In this document: positions 11,225 through 23,192 of the stretch, piece after piece
Numbering within the stretch: position 1 is the first letter of the stretch
Layout of the letters: every line of letters starts with the position of its first letter
Assembly (NCBI RefSeq): GCF_028372415.1
Contig: NC_092878.1
Span: forward strand, 73,351,251-73,415,250
Reading direction: 5' to 3'
DNA from: Notamacropus eugenii
Lineage: Eukaryota > Chordata > Mammalia > Diprotodontia > Macropodidae
Length of the DNA: 64,000 nt
Notes under the pieces: model-generated
Seen by the model: only the letters and a program-made list of their open reading frames with translations
Database searches by the model: none
What the model was told of the DNA's origin: nothing
Program-made: the position numbers and the translations under genes

Positions 11225-12185
11225 GAAGTATGTTTGTTATGGGACAAAAACACATGTAAATCATCTTGAAATTTTTAAGTGTTACATAAACATCAGTTAA
11301 AATTATTCTTGAGTTAACAATCGATTAAAGAACTTAAATCAACTTCAGTAAAATGAAATTTGTGAACTTCAATGCAAATTATCAACGATATACATATACA
11401 TATATATATATGACATACACAGATGTATGCATGGAAACAAAACATATGCATTTATATATGTATGTGTTTGTATATATGCACATGATTGTATCATAGAGAT
11501 AAATGAGAGTTTCATATATGTGTAAATATCTAAGAGACAGACTGCTATCCCCAAAGAAAATCTTAGTATAGTGTTAAGTCACTAGAGTCTATAAAAGTCT
11601 TAGTGCTGTGTTAAGCTACCTCTAATAGCTCAGCCATGCACTAAAACTTTTGGGACACCGCCAAAATATACACAAACACATACAAATCTATGCGTATGTG
11701 TACATGTATAAAATCAGGACCAAAGATTTCAACTTTTCTTGTGTGTGGATCTTCCACCAATGATGAACCATTAGCCACTTTTCTGTAATTTAGAATCTTA
11801 GAGCTGGCTGTAGAAACTGAGAGGTTTGGACTTTTCCATAGCTGCAAAGATAGTATGTTTCAGAGGCAAAAACTGAACTCAGTCTTTGCTGACTCTATGG
11901 TTTTCACTACCACCAATTTCCTCCTTAGTGTAGTAATTAGCATTGGTTAAATAATATTCAATATTACAATAACCAGTATATTAATAATCTTTTTCACCCC
12001 ACTGTCAATGGTGGCAAACATTATAAAACTAGCAAAAGTCCTGGTAACTCAAAAACAACATATTTTCTCCAAAATATATGAAGTATATCCATACAAAACT
12101 AGAAGGCTTTTCTCCCGATTAGTTATAGAAACTGATTTCTCTTTCACTTTACTGGACACATGGAGGATGATACACGATCAAAAAA
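11225..12185. other. No gene; AT-rich with TATG runs
   Basis: TA/TATG-rich tracts lie at about 11385-11480. Around 11800-11930 there is weak similarity to reverse-strand MIR, too diverged to call. Nothing is gene-like. Confidence 0.4.
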
Positions 12186-12189
12186 TCTG

Positions 12190-12343
12190 ATATTTGGAGT
12201 TGAAAGGGACCTTAGAGGTTATTTGGTCCAATTTGTTTTGTTTACAGATGAGGAAACAATGAAGGCTCAAAGGGCTAAAATCCACTACTCAATATCACTC
12301 CAAAAGTAAGTGGAAAAGTCGAAATTTGAACTCGTCAGTGCTC

Positions 12344-12345
<2 letters not shown>
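12190..12345 (+). repeat. Old dispersed repeat copy
   Basis: The clearest copy in the window of the family with a 'gttgaaagggaccttagagg' core, then 'tttacagatgaggaaaca'. Related stretches lie at 4440, 15118 and 28936. Family name not assigned. Confidence 0.5.

Positions 12346-12346
<1 letters not shown>

Positions 12347-12385
<39 letters not shown>
12347..12385. repeat. (TG)n microsatellite
   Basis: About 19 uninterrupted TG units. Confidence 0.97.
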
Positions 12386-12387
<2 letters not shown>

Positions 12388-12389
12388 AC

Positions 12390-15115
12390 GAGAGCATGTG
12401 CATGTTCACCCACTGCCTTTTGTTTTTTATCTAAAAATTAGTGAAATTAAACTAAGTTAAACTAAAAAATTTCTTTGGATGCTACAGTACTTTAAAAGGT
12501 CAGAAGAGATGAGAAAAGTTACTAGCCACTGTTGTACAAAACAGGCAAGATCATTAAAAAGAAAGTTAAAACATTTTTCAAAAAAACCATCATTTACATG
12601 TGAAAGTCATCTGAGCGCCAAATTTAATTTATGCTCTGTTAAGATATGTAGGCTTTATATGGCTATCTATTACATTATTGAAGCAAATTCTAATAGCAGT
12701 TACCATTTACAATACCTGTGAGATACTCAAGCAGTTTATTAAAGTGCTTATTTTCACTAATAGGAAATGTTATTACTAGCTCTTTTGCTAGTACTATTAG
12801 AAAGGGAAAACGCATTTTCTCTAAATTAGATTACAGAGTAACTTATCTTTGAAAGTTTTACTTTATTTTTGGCTTTTACCTATTTGTTTTTCATTGTTTT
12901 CATACATTAATATGATAAGATTTTTTGAAAAAATATTTTTAAATAAAAGGGTTCTGTAGCAAGAAACAATCTACACACCAGTACCTATATCTATTATACC
13001 TCTACCAATCTATTTGGCCAGGAGACTGATTCTAATGAGCTGATTATAATGGAATGATAAATTTTCTACCCCTCAATACTTAGCCTACATTCTCAGCTCT
13101 AATTCATAAATTTTGAGAGTGCACACATAGACACACACATGTACACTAGAGATGTTTATATGTATGGATATATGTGTGTGTATACACATATATAGCAACC
13201 CACACATTTGTGCGTATATGCATATACATGCATAGATATGCATTTATGCACATATGCATACATATATCTACCTAAATCTAAACAGATACACATATGTACA
13301 TATGTGTGTATACCTACATATAGGCTAAAGTATAAGACATATACCTTAGTCTATATGTCTATAGGTATGCATATATCTGCCCATATCCATATCTATATCT
13401 ATACGTATAGCTCTATGACTCAGTGTCTTCCTGGTTTCATCTCTGAGATTCTTTGTGATAATCCCACACTTATTTGTATGACTTCCGTTGTAGTTGTTTG
13501 TCTCTTCCAGTGTTTTTTTGGATATCACTGAAAACATTTACTTTTTTGGTAGCAACAGTTCAATTACTTCCCTATATTCAGCATACAGTCATTCTAATAG
13601 AAATGCTGCCATCTTTCCATTGTCTGAGACCATGAGAGGAAGAAAGAGAAATAGATAATGCAACATAATCTGCACCATCTCATTCAATTTAGCTGACATC
13701 AGAAAGAAGTGAAGATCCTTAAAAGATAAAATAAAACAAGCAAACACTGTACTTATTGACCTAGGATTTGGTTGTATCCAAGGATTCCCTGGAAGATACG
13801 ATTCAGGAAATCGGCTGCATTTCTGATTTCATTGATATAGGGAACTCTTAAATGAAGAAGCTTCCTCTTACAATGAACCCCAATGCTTTGTCAGCAATCT
13901 ACAATCTAAAAAAAATTACCTTGAGCATTGAAAGTTTTAATGACATACTAAGAGACCCAAAGTTATGATGTGTCAATGTCAGGATTTGAAGTCATATCTT
14001 CCTGTTTTATTACCAGCTCCTGATCTATTTTGCCATATGGCTCTCCCTTGAGAATAACACACTGTAGTAGAGAACAGAACACTATTATGATGTGGTTTCT
14101 TATGAAGATTCAGATGTCACTTAATAAGAGCAACATACAGTGTTAAATGAGGGGACTGAATTAGGAATCCTAGTTGCCAGGTAATAGCTAAGTCCCTTTT
14201 CAATTCTACTTCTCATTTTCTATAATTCGAGGTACTGGGATTTAAGGAAATTATAGAGATAAGATACTGTCCCATGATAGACCTTTGTAACCAAGTCCAT
14301 CTCATGGAATATTATCAGAGCTGTCCTTCCTGGTTCTGGCTGATCATATGTACTGACTTAGCTATTGTATAGATTGGAGCTAATGGATTCCTTTATTATG
14401 GCAAGTCATGTGTTCAGTGCTAAACATTGTGGGCTCTTTGGAATGATGAAGATACTGAGCTATTTAAGCTTATTATTTCATGGACATTTTTAAAGGTGTG
14501 GCAACTTCTGGCTTGCTTTGATTCTCCTATGTGAGCTTGGCTTATGTCCTTCTACTCTGTGACTATTGCCATACTGAACATGGAATCAATTAGGCAGGCT
14601 GGTGATGTGACTCCTTTTCTACTCTGAGTTTCAATTCCTGAGTCAAGACCTTAGGTGGACATATCCAGACATGCTTAGAAATGACCTTAGGAGTTTGAAA
14701 GGTTTAGAGGTGCTAGATTCAGTGAGTGGGGCAAGCTGGAAGCAAGGGAAACAATTGTATGTGGGAAAACAACCACTGACAAAAGGAAGATCCCAACTGT
14801 CTAGCATTGCTTGCCAGGAGACATGCATACAAAACTTGGGTAAGATGAAAATGCCTAATCATCAGCCCTAAAAATTGCTTGTTGTCTAAATGCTGAACAG
14901 TTTCCTGGGAGACTGTGTTGACAGTTATTAGTATAGTTTCTGAATCTTGTTTTAAGTCATTATGAGATATGACATTTTGTATCCCTTAGCATTTCTTTTG
15001 TGTGTGGAAAATAAATACTTGGCTTATACTGGATTCCTGAACCCTTTCAAGGTGGAATATTTACATTTTATAAGTACTTTGTAGTTACTGTGGTCTAAAT
15101 GCTGACCTTAAGACT
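12390..15115. other. No gene recognised; mostly unique
   Basis: This 2.7-kb stretch has no convincing gene. 13110-13420 is a degenerate TATG/CATA-rich low-complexity tract, and the 107-codon open frame across it is an artefact of that. 13950-14045 has weak reverse MIR similarity. The remainder looks unique. Confidence 0.45.
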
Positions 15116-15117
15116 CA

Positions 15118-15240
15118 GTTATAGAATCATCAATTTAGAACTAGAAGAGACACTTAAAGGTTATATAATTCAAGACCCTCAATTAAAAATGAATAAACTG
15201 AAGTTCAGGAAGGTTAAATTACTTACCTGAGTTTGTACAA
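15118..15240 (+). repeat. Old dispersed repeat fragment
   Basis: Matches the 4440/12190 family in arrangement: 'agaactagaagagacactta', then 'aaactgaagttcaggaaggt' and a 'ttacctgagtttgtacaaa' segment. Diverged. Confidence 0.4.
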
Positions 15241-15257
15241 ATAGTAAGTATGAGATA

Positions 15258-15505
15258 TAGAGGCAGTTAGGTGTTGTAGTGGACAGAAAGTTGACCTTAA
15301 AGCAGGAGGACCTGAGTTAAAATCTGGTCTCAAGTACTTATTATCTGCAATCCTGAACAAGTCACTTACCACTGTTTGTCTGGGTTTCTTCATCTGTAAT
15401 ATGAGGTAGAAAAGGAAATGTCAAACCACTTCAGTGTCTTTGTCAAGAAAATCCCCAGTGGAGTCGCAGAGACTCACACATAACTAATCATTTAAACAAT
15501 AACAA
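15258..15505 (+). mobile_element. tRNA-SINE with RTE-like tail
   Basis: A complete-looking marsupial SINE. The tRNA head is 'aggcagttaggtgttgtagt', with a B-box-like 'gagttaaaatctgg' and a middle part 'caagtcacttaccactg'. The tail has 'aaatgtcaaaccacttcagt' and 'ggagtcgcagagactcacac', resembling the 3' end of BovB/RTE LINEs, which supplies the reverse transcriptase for such SINEs (family knowledge). A short A-rich end follows. Confidence 0.85.
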
Positions 15506-15509
15506 AGTA

Positions 15510-16012
15510 GCAGATATAGTATTTAAAACAGATCCTCTGATTCTGGAGCAGCTTTGTTTATCACAGAATAATGCTGTTTTCAAAATTATTTCGTTTCCAA
15601 CAGCAATGATAATAACATCATTTGAAAATATTTGGAAAGTAGCTTCATTATATAAAGGGAAGTATTTGTAATTAAACTATTATCCAAGACATCCTGAGCT
15701 CTCATCACACCCATTCTTTGGAATAGTTACATATTGAAAAGAGTAGACTATGTTCACTGCTACTTCCAACAAACATCAATCACTGTTAGCAACTAATTGT
15801 TATGGTGGTAAGCATTATATAATAAAAACTTAATAGGCAAAATTCTGACTCTCATTGAGATTTCATTATAAGAAATTCTTGCCTACTTGGAATCTACTAT
15901 GTAAGTCCCATTTTCATAGTACCACCAAGCATAATTTTAGTAAGTTCCTGCAAGAAGGAAAATGATCATTAGAAAATAATTCATTAGGTTTCTCTTTAAT
16001 TTTCTATTTCTG
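15510..16012. other. No feature recognised
   Basis: AT-rich, apparently unique DNA forming the 5' flank of the L1 insertion. Confidence 0.4.
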
Positions 16013-16023
16013 AAAATAATTTA
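16013..16023 (+). repeat. Target-site duplication, left copy
   Basis: The 11-mer aaaataattta lies directly before the L1 start and is repeated at 22958-22968, directly after its A-rich tail. It starts with AAAA, as expected from an L1 endonuclease nick at a TTTT-rich site on the other strand. Confidence 0.75.
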
Positions 16024-16977
16024 CTGAGCCAAGATGGTGGAGTGAAAGCAATGACTCACCTAAGCTCCTGGACAAACTCCTCTGGATATCTCTGAAAGGA
16101 GAATCTAACCAAACTTTGGAGGTATGGAATCCAGTGGGTGACAGACTTTGACAGATTCGGAGCCCAGATTGGACTGGAAGGTCCACGGGAAGGATCTGTT
16201 CCGCGGGGGTAAGCCCCGAGCACACAGCGCAGCGTGGTCAGCACAGCAGGGTGGAAGGGACCTGAGAAGCCCGAGAGTGGCGGGCGAAACCAGTGGAGCA
16301 GGAGACAAGCAAAACTGAGCCAGTGAGAGCCGCTGAGCGCCAGATATCAGCGCAGCAGCCCTTGAAACCTCCAGCCTGAAGACTAAACTTCGGTAACTCA
16401 CCTACTTGAACTTCCAGGAGCCAGGATGGTGGAGTCATCAGTAAGTGCTCTCTTCTCCCCCCTAATGACCGTGAAAGAACCATAAAATATTTCCCCAGAT
16501 ATATCCTGGATCAGCGGGAACAGCAGAAGGGGGCAAATAGTCTCATAACACCAGAGGCTAGAAAAATAGCAAAGGGGGATTCTTCCTACTGTGGCAGAGG
16601 CGATCTGGAAGGACAGAGGACCCAGGGCAGAGAAAATTCGCACTGAGACCCAGGCAAGCCTCAGCGCAGGGAGACGACCCCCAGGAGGGGCGGGAACACG
16701 CATTAGCATCTAGGCATGCCCCAGCCCTTCAGGGGAAAAGGGAAGACAACAGGGAAGCTGGAATCACCATCCCTTGACCTTACCTTTGCCTCAGGTCAGC
16801 TGAGGAGATCTCCTGAGACCAGACCACCCCTCCCACAAACCTAACAAGCTAACCCCAGGGTTGATCTGGGAAACAAAAAACAAAAACCTGCTTTTAGCCT
16901 CTACACACATCAGCTCAACACAAAGATCTGTACCTTCTGACTGAAAGAACCAGAAGCTACAACACTCAGCCAACATC
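16024..16977 (+). promoter_or_regulatory. L1 5'UTR / internal promoter region
   Basis: This is the position of the L1 internal RNA polymerase II promoter. It is the most CpG-rich stretch in the window: between 16150 and 16350 there are about ten or more CpGs, including 'ttccgcgggg', 'cagcgcagcgtgg' and 'ggcgggcg'. The element-start motif occurs twice, at 16026 (gagccaagatggtggagt) and 16419 (gagccaggatggtggagt). Open frames on the opposite strand here follow from GC content and are not genes. Promoter activity is inferred from position only. Confidence 0.7.
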
Positions 16978-18070
16978 ATGAATCGGAAAAAGCAGACGAA
17001 AAGTGAAAAAACCATAGAATCTTTCTATGGGGATAAGGACCAAAACACAAACACCAAAGAGGTCAGAGCTGAGACTGTACTTCCATCTGAAACCTCAGAA
17101 GGGACTATGAATTTCTCGTAAGCCCAACTAGATTACCTGGAACAGCTGAAGAAGGAAATAAAAGAAAAACTGGCCAATGATTTTACAATTATAAAAAAAG
17201 AATTCACTGATGAGAACATCACTCTGAAAAGGAAAATTGAACAAATGGAAAAGGAAGTTCAAAAACTAACTGGAGAGAATAATTCCCTAAAAGGAAGAGT
17301 TAATAAAACGGAAAAGGAAACCCAAAACCTAATTGGGAAAATTGATCAAATGGAAAAGGAAACACAAAACCTAACGGAAAATTGGTCGAATGGAAAAAGA
17401 AGTACAAAAATTAAATAGAGAAAATAGCTCCTTAAAGGGAAAAATTGGTCAGATGGAAAAGGAGATGCAAAAGTTAACTGAAGAAAACAATACGATGAAG
17501 ATTAGAATTGGGCAAGTAGAAACTAATGACTCAATGAGGCAACAAGAATCAGTCAAACAAAATCTAAAGAATGAAAAGATAGAAGAAAATGTAAAATATT
17601 TAATTGGAAAAACAATTGACCTGGAAAAGAGATCCAGGAGAGAAAATTTAAGAATTATTGGCCTGCCAGAAACGCATGATGAAGAAAAGAGTCTGGAAAA
17701 TATCTTCCAGGAAATCATCAAGGAAAACTGCCCAGAAGTACTAGACCCAGAGGGCAAAATAGTCATCGAAAGAATGCACCGTTCCCCTCCTGAAAGGGAT
17801 CCCAAACTCAAAACCCCAAGAAATGTCGTTGCCAAATTCCAGACCTATCAAGTGAGGGAGAAAATACTACAAGCAGCCAGAAAGAAACAATTCAAATATC
17901 AAGGACATACAGTCAGGATCACACAAGACCTTGCAGCTTCTACATTAAAAGATCGAAAGAACTGGAACCCAATATTCCATAAGGCAAAGGAGTTGGGACT
18001 TCAACCAAGGATAAACTACCCAGTAAAGTTCAGCATAACATTTCAGGCAAGGAGAAAGTCATTCAACTAA
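16978..18070 (+). pseudogene. L1 ORF1 (RNA-binding protein), broken
   Basis: ORF1p is the trimeric nucleic-acid chaperone of the L1 ribonucleoprotein. The start ATG at 16978 opens MNRKKQTKSEKTIESFYGDK, comparable with other L1 ORF1 N-termini here. A TAA at 17119-17121 ends the frame early. The coiled coil then continues with heptads such as MEKEVQKLTGENNSLK. A one-base loss near 17375-17385 shifts the frame. The rest is open from 17390 to 18070: more coiled coil, then the RRM (RRENLRIIGLPETHDEEKSL) and the C-terminal domain (RITQDLAASTLKDRKNW, PRINYPVKFSITFQ). Two lesions disable an otherwise recognisable full-length ORF1. Confidence 0.9.
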
Positions 18071-18722
18071 ATAAGGGATTTCCAGAGCTTCCTGACCAAA
18101 ACACCAGAACTCAATAAACAATTTGCTCTTCAAATGCAGGTCTCCAGAGAATCATAAAAAGGTAAACAGAGGGAAAAAAACAAAAACAAAAACTTGCTAT
18201 TCAATTAGGGCAAACTGTTTACCTCCCTATAAGGGAAGATGATACCTGTTAATCTTGAGAACTGTGAAGCTATTATGATAAAAGTGATATATGTAGAGGG
18301 AACGGGTATAAAGTAAATGATGTCATGTCAAAAATATGATTTAAGTATGAGAAGGGATTGTAATAGGAGGTGTGAAAAGGGGGAAGCAGAAAATGGCAAA
18401 TTATATCACAGGAAGAAGTACAAAACTATAGTAGAGGGAAGGAGGGGAGGGAGATGAGCATTGTTTGAGAGGTACTCTCATCTGATTTGTTTAAAAGAGG
18501 GAACAATAATCTTAAGGAAATAATACTAACTAGCTCTATAGGTAATAGGAGGGGAAGGGGGAAGAAAGGGGAGGGTGGCTAAAAGGGAGGAAAGAAGCAA
18601 TAAGAGTAAAGGGGAGTAAAAGAGAGGGGGGCTAAAAGAAGGAGGGGAAGGCTGCAGGAGGAGGGGGAGAAAAGTGAATACTATAGAAGAGGGGAAGGGA
18701 GACGGGAGAGCTAAAAGCACAA
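18071..18722 (+). other. L1 inter-ORF spacer, purine-rich
   Basis: 650 bp separate ORF1 from ORF2, against roughly 60 bp in human L1. The second half (18410-18720) is strongly purine-rich on the sense strand, with many GGGG and GGAGG runs. A four-run G tract at 18551-18575 could form a G-quadruplex in the RNA. The opposite-strand open frames here are proline/serine low-complexity shadows. HAL1 copies have similar purine-rich DNA after ORF1. Confidence 0.7.
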
Positions 18723-21700
18723 ATGGTGGGAAAGAGGTGGGAGGGAAATACACAGATTGTAATCATAACTGTGAATGTGAATGGAATGAACTCTCCCATG
18801 AAACGGAGACGGATAGTAGAATGGATTAAAAGCCATAATCCAACAATATGCTGCTTACAAGAAACACATTTGAAACGGGGGGATACACATAGGATAAAGG
18901 TCAAAGGATGGAGCAGAAGATATTGTGCTTCAGCTCATGTAAGAAAGGCAGGAGTAGCAATCTTAATCTCAGACAAAGCAAAAGCAGTAATAGATCTATT
19001 CAAAAGTGATAAGGATGGAAACTATATCCTACTAAAAGGCACCATAGACAATGAAGCAATATCATTACTAAACATGTATGCTCCAAGTGGTATGGCATCC
19101 AAATTCTTAGAGGAGAGGTTGGGAGAGTTGAAGGAATAAATTGATAGCAAAACTATACTAGTGGGGGACCTCAACCTCCCCCTCTCTGAACTCGATAAAT
19201 CTAACCTCAAAATAAACAAGAAAGAGGTTAAGGAGGTAAATAAAACTCTGGGTAAGGTAGGCATGATATATCTTTGGAGAAAAATAAATGGGAATAGAAA
19301 GGAATATACCTTTTTCTCAGCGGTACATGGAACATTTACAAAAATTGACCATGTACTAGGACATAAAAATCTCACAATCCAGTGCAGAAAGGTAGAGATA
19401 ATCAATGCATCCTTTTCAGATCATAATGCATTAAAAATTACATGTAATAAAAGGCCATGGAAAGAGAAACCAAAAATCAACTGGAAACTAAATAATCTAA
19501 TTCTAAAGAAGGGTTGGCTTAAAGAAGAAATCATAGAAACAATCAACAATTTCATTCAAGAGAATGACAATAGTGAGACAACATACCAAAACTTATGGGA
19601 TACTGCAAAAGCAGTTATCAGGGGAAGTTTTATATCTTTGAATGCTTACATAAATAAAATAGCGAAAGAGGACATCAATGACTTAGGCTTGCAGTTGAAA
19701 AAGCTAGAAAAAGAACAAATTGAAAATCCCCAAGTAAACACATATTAGAAATACTGAAAACCAAAGGAGAGATTAATAAAATTGAAATTAAGAAAACTAT
19801 TGAATTAATGAATAAAACCAATAGTTGGTTTTATGAAAAAACTAAAAAATTGATAAACCTTTGGTCAATCTGATTTAAAAAAAGAAAGAAGAAAATCAAA
19901 TTACTAATATTAAAAATGAAAGGGGTGAACTCACCTCCAATGAGGAGGAAATTAAAACAATAATTAGAAACTACTGTGCCCAACTTTATGCCCACAAATT
20001 CGATAATCTAAACGAGATGGATGAATATTTTAAAAAATACGAATTGCCCAGATTAACAGAAGAGGAAGTTGAATACTTAAACAACCCCATCTCAGAAAAA
20101 GAAATTGAACAAGGCATCAATGAACTCCCTAGGAAATAATCTCCAGGACCAGATGGATTCACAAGTGAATTGCATCAAACATTTAAAGAACAGTTAATTC
20201 CAATGCTATATAGACTATTTTTGAAAATTGGGGAAGAAGGAGTCCTCCCAAATTCTTTCTATGATATAAATATGTTTTTGATACCCAAACCAGGAAGAGA
20301 CAAAACAGAGAACGAAAATTATAGACCAATTTCCCTAATGAATATAGATGCAAAAATTTTAAGTAAGATTTTAGCAAAACGAATACAGCATCTTATCACG
20401 AGATTAATACATCATGATCAGGTAGGATTCATACCAGGATTACAGGGCTGGTTCAGTATTAGGAAAACTATTAGCATTATCGATCACATCAACAAAAAAG
20501 CTAACAAAAACCACATGATTATCTCAATTGATGCAGAAAAAGCTTTTGACAAAACACAACACCCATTCCTACTAAAAACACTGGAGAACATAGGAATAAA
20601 GGGAACTTTCCATAAAATAATAAGCAGTATCTATCTAAAACCTTCAGCAAGCATTATATGCAATGGGGATAAGCTAGATGCATTCCCAGTAAGATCAGGG
20701 GTGAAACAAGGTTGTCCATTATCACCACTATTATCCAATATGGTACTAGAAATGTTAGCTGTAGCAATTAGACAAGATAAAGATATTCAAGGAATAAGAA
20801 TAGCCAAAGAAGAAACAAAGTTATCACTCTTTGCAGATGATATGATGATTTGCCTAAAGAATCCCAGAGATTCAACTAAAAAATTACTTGAATTAATAAA
20901 CAACTTTGGTAAAGTTGCAGGTTACAAAATAAACCCACACAAATCTTCTGCATTCCTATATATTAGCAACAAAGTCCAACAGCAAGAGATAGAAAGAGAA
21001 ATCCCATTTAAAGCTAGGGTAGACAGTATAAAATACTTAGGAGTCTACCTGCCAAAACAAACCCAGGGATTATATGAACACAATTACAAGACACTTTTTG
21101 CACAAATAAAGTCCGATTTAAGTAAGTCGAAAAACATTACTTGCTCATGGGTAGGCCATGCTAATATAATAAAAATGACAATTCTACCTAAATTAATATA
21201 CTTATTTAGTGCCATGCCAATTAAATTATCAGACAATTATTTTCTAGAGCTGGATAAAATAATATCAAAATTCATTTGGAAAAACAAAAGGTCCAGAATA
21301 TCAAAGGAACTAATGAAAAGAAATGCTTGGGAAGGTGGCCTAGCGCTACCAGACCTCAAACTGTACTATAAAGCAGCAATTATCAAAACCACTTGGTATT
21401 GGCTAATAAACAGAGAGGTAGACAAGTGGAAAAGACTTGGCACTCAAGATGCAGTAGGCAAGGAACATAGCAGCCTTCTGTTTGATAAACCCCAGGACCC
21501 CAGCTTCTGGGATAAAAGCTCACTGTTTGACAAAAATTGCTGGGAAAACTGGATAACAGTGTGACAGAAATTAGGCATAGACCCATACCTGACACCATAC
21601 ACAAGAATAAAGTCCACATGGGTACATGATTTAGGTATGAAGATTGATACCATGAATAAACTGCAGAAGCAAGGAATAGTGTATTTATCAGATCTATGGA

Positions 21701-22554
21701 GAAGGGAAGAATTCTTTACTAAAGGAGAGATAGACAGCATTATGAAATGCAAAATGGATAGCTTTGATTACATTAAACTGAGAAGTTTTTGCACAACCAA
21801 AGCCAATGTAACCAAAATCCGGAGGGATGTGGTAAATTGGGAAAGAATTTTTACAGCTAAGCTCGGGGATAAAGGCCTCATTTCTAGAATATATAGAGAA
21901 CTGACTCATATGTGTAATCATACAAGTCATTCCAAAATTGATAAATGGTCAAAGGATATGAACAGGCAATTTTCAGAGGAAGAAATTAAAGATATCTATA
22001 AACATATGAAAAAATGCTCTAAATCACTATTGATTAGAGAGATGCAAATCAAAACAACTCTGAGGTACCACATCACACCTATAAGATTGGCAAACATGAC
22101 AGAACAAGAAAATGATAAATGCTGGAGAGGATGTTTGAGAGTTGGAACACTAATTCATTGTTGGTGGAGCTGCGAGCGCATCCAACCATTCTGGAGAGCA
22201 ATTTGGAACTATGCCCAAAGGGCTACAAAAATGTGCATACCCTTTGACCCAGCAATATCGCCACTAGGAGTGTATCCCCAAGAGATCATAAAAATGGGAA
22301 ACGGTCCCACATGTACAAAAATATTTATAGCAGCACTCTATGTAGTTGCCAAAAACTGAAAGTCAAGGGGATGTCCATAAATTGGGGAATGGCTGAATAA
22401 ATTATGGTATATGAATGTAATGGAGTACTATTGTGCCATAAGAAATGATGAACAAGAAGACTTCAGAGAGGCCTGGAAGGACTTTTATGACCTGATGCTA
22501 AGTGAAAGGAGCAGAACCAGGAGAACTTTGTGCACAGCCACGACCACAGTGTGA
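18723..22554 (+). pseudogene. L1 ORF2 (endonuclease-RT), broken
   Basis: ORF2p nicks the target and reverse-transcribes L1 RNA. The start ATG at 18723 leads to the endonuclease: VNVNG, LQETH, MYAP, GDLN and SDHNALK, so its catalytic motifs are readable. The RT domain follows: [39 protein letters not shown] and the active site FADD at 20830-20841, intact. The C-terminal domain is present, including CWRGCLRVGTLIHCWW. Lesions: TAA at 19137, frameshifts near 19741 and between 19865 and 19910, TAA at 20137, TGA at 21562 (Trp position), TGA at 22357 (Trp position) and TAA at 22378. The last frame ends at 22554. Complete domain order, no intact protein. Confidence 0.93.
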
Positions 22555-22957
22555 GAGAGTTTTTTCTGGTAGACTTGGAATTTTGTAATAACGCAAAAAC
22601 TTCTTATAAAAACAAAAATCCCAAAGGTGGTTCTCAAGGCAAAATGCCTTCCATACTCAGAGAAAGAAATATGGAAGTCATTCACAAAATGTAGCAGATC
22701 ATGTTTGTGTATGTGTATGTGTTTGTGTATCATGTTTTGATTTGTTATATGATTTCTTTCATTTATTTTAGTCTGACTACATAGCATGACTATAGTGAAA
22801 ATATACTCAATAGGAAAGTATATGTAGAACCTATACAGAATTGTATGCAGTCGTGGGGAGGGAGGGGGGTAGTGGGGGATAGGTGTGGGGGGGATAAAAT
22901 CTCAGTTGTATGGCAGTGATTGTTAAACATTAAAAAATAATAATAAAAAAATAAATA
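22555..22957 (+). other. L1 3'UTR and A-rich tail
   Basis: Non-coding 3' part of the L1. It contains a G-rich tract at 22855-22893 with five or more runs of at least three Gs, then 'gataaaatctcagttgtatg' and an A-rich tail (22931-22957). No AATAAA is placed clearly before a pure poly(A). The tail is a degraded AAATAA-type stretch. Confidence 0.8.
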
Positions 22958-22968
22958 AAAATAATTTA
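22958..22968 (+). repeat. Target-site duplication, right copy
   Basis: Exact repeat of the 11-mer at 16013-16023. It marks the 3' limit of the L1. Confidence 0.75.
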
Positions 22969-23192
22969 TTACTTCTGCTATGGAAAGGCCCACAGTGATT
23001 AGAATTTAAAACCTTCACCCTCGAAGTCTCATATTTGCAGCCTATAAAACTCTTGAGCACAAGAACAAGATTTAAATGCACTTGGGGAATGTTTAAAAAA
23101 ACACAATATAGGTGCTAGCCCAGGAGCAGCAACCTCACATCTATCTCAGAACTTTCACAGCCTGACCAGCTATCCCCCAGCTACCCTCAAAA

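Larger units (their letters stand above)
16024..22957 (+). mobile_element. Near full-length L1, inactive
   Basis: A plus-strand LINE-1 of about 6.9 kb with all parts: a CpG-rich 5'UTR (16024-16977), ORF1 (16978-18070), a 650-bp spacer, ORF2 (18723-22554), a 3'UTR with a G-rich tract, and an A-rich tail. It starts 'ctgagccaagatggtggag', so at most a few 5' bases are missing. An 11-bp target-site duplication flanks it. ORF1 has a stop and a frameshift, and ORF2 has at least five stops and two frameshifts. It cannot move by itself. It is the best-preserved L1 in the window. Confidence 0.93.

Noticed and set aside
16105..16709. Several overlapping minus-strand open frames of 70-103 codons
   Set aside because: They lie opposite the CpG-rich L1 5'UTR, where stops are rare because of base composition. 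They share no motif and overlap in several frames. L1 antisense promoters exist in other mammals, but nothing here supports a peptide.
17449..17835. 128-codon open frame on the minus strand
   Set aside because: It is the antisense shadow of the L1 ORF1 coding sequence, and the L1 sense frame explains it fully.
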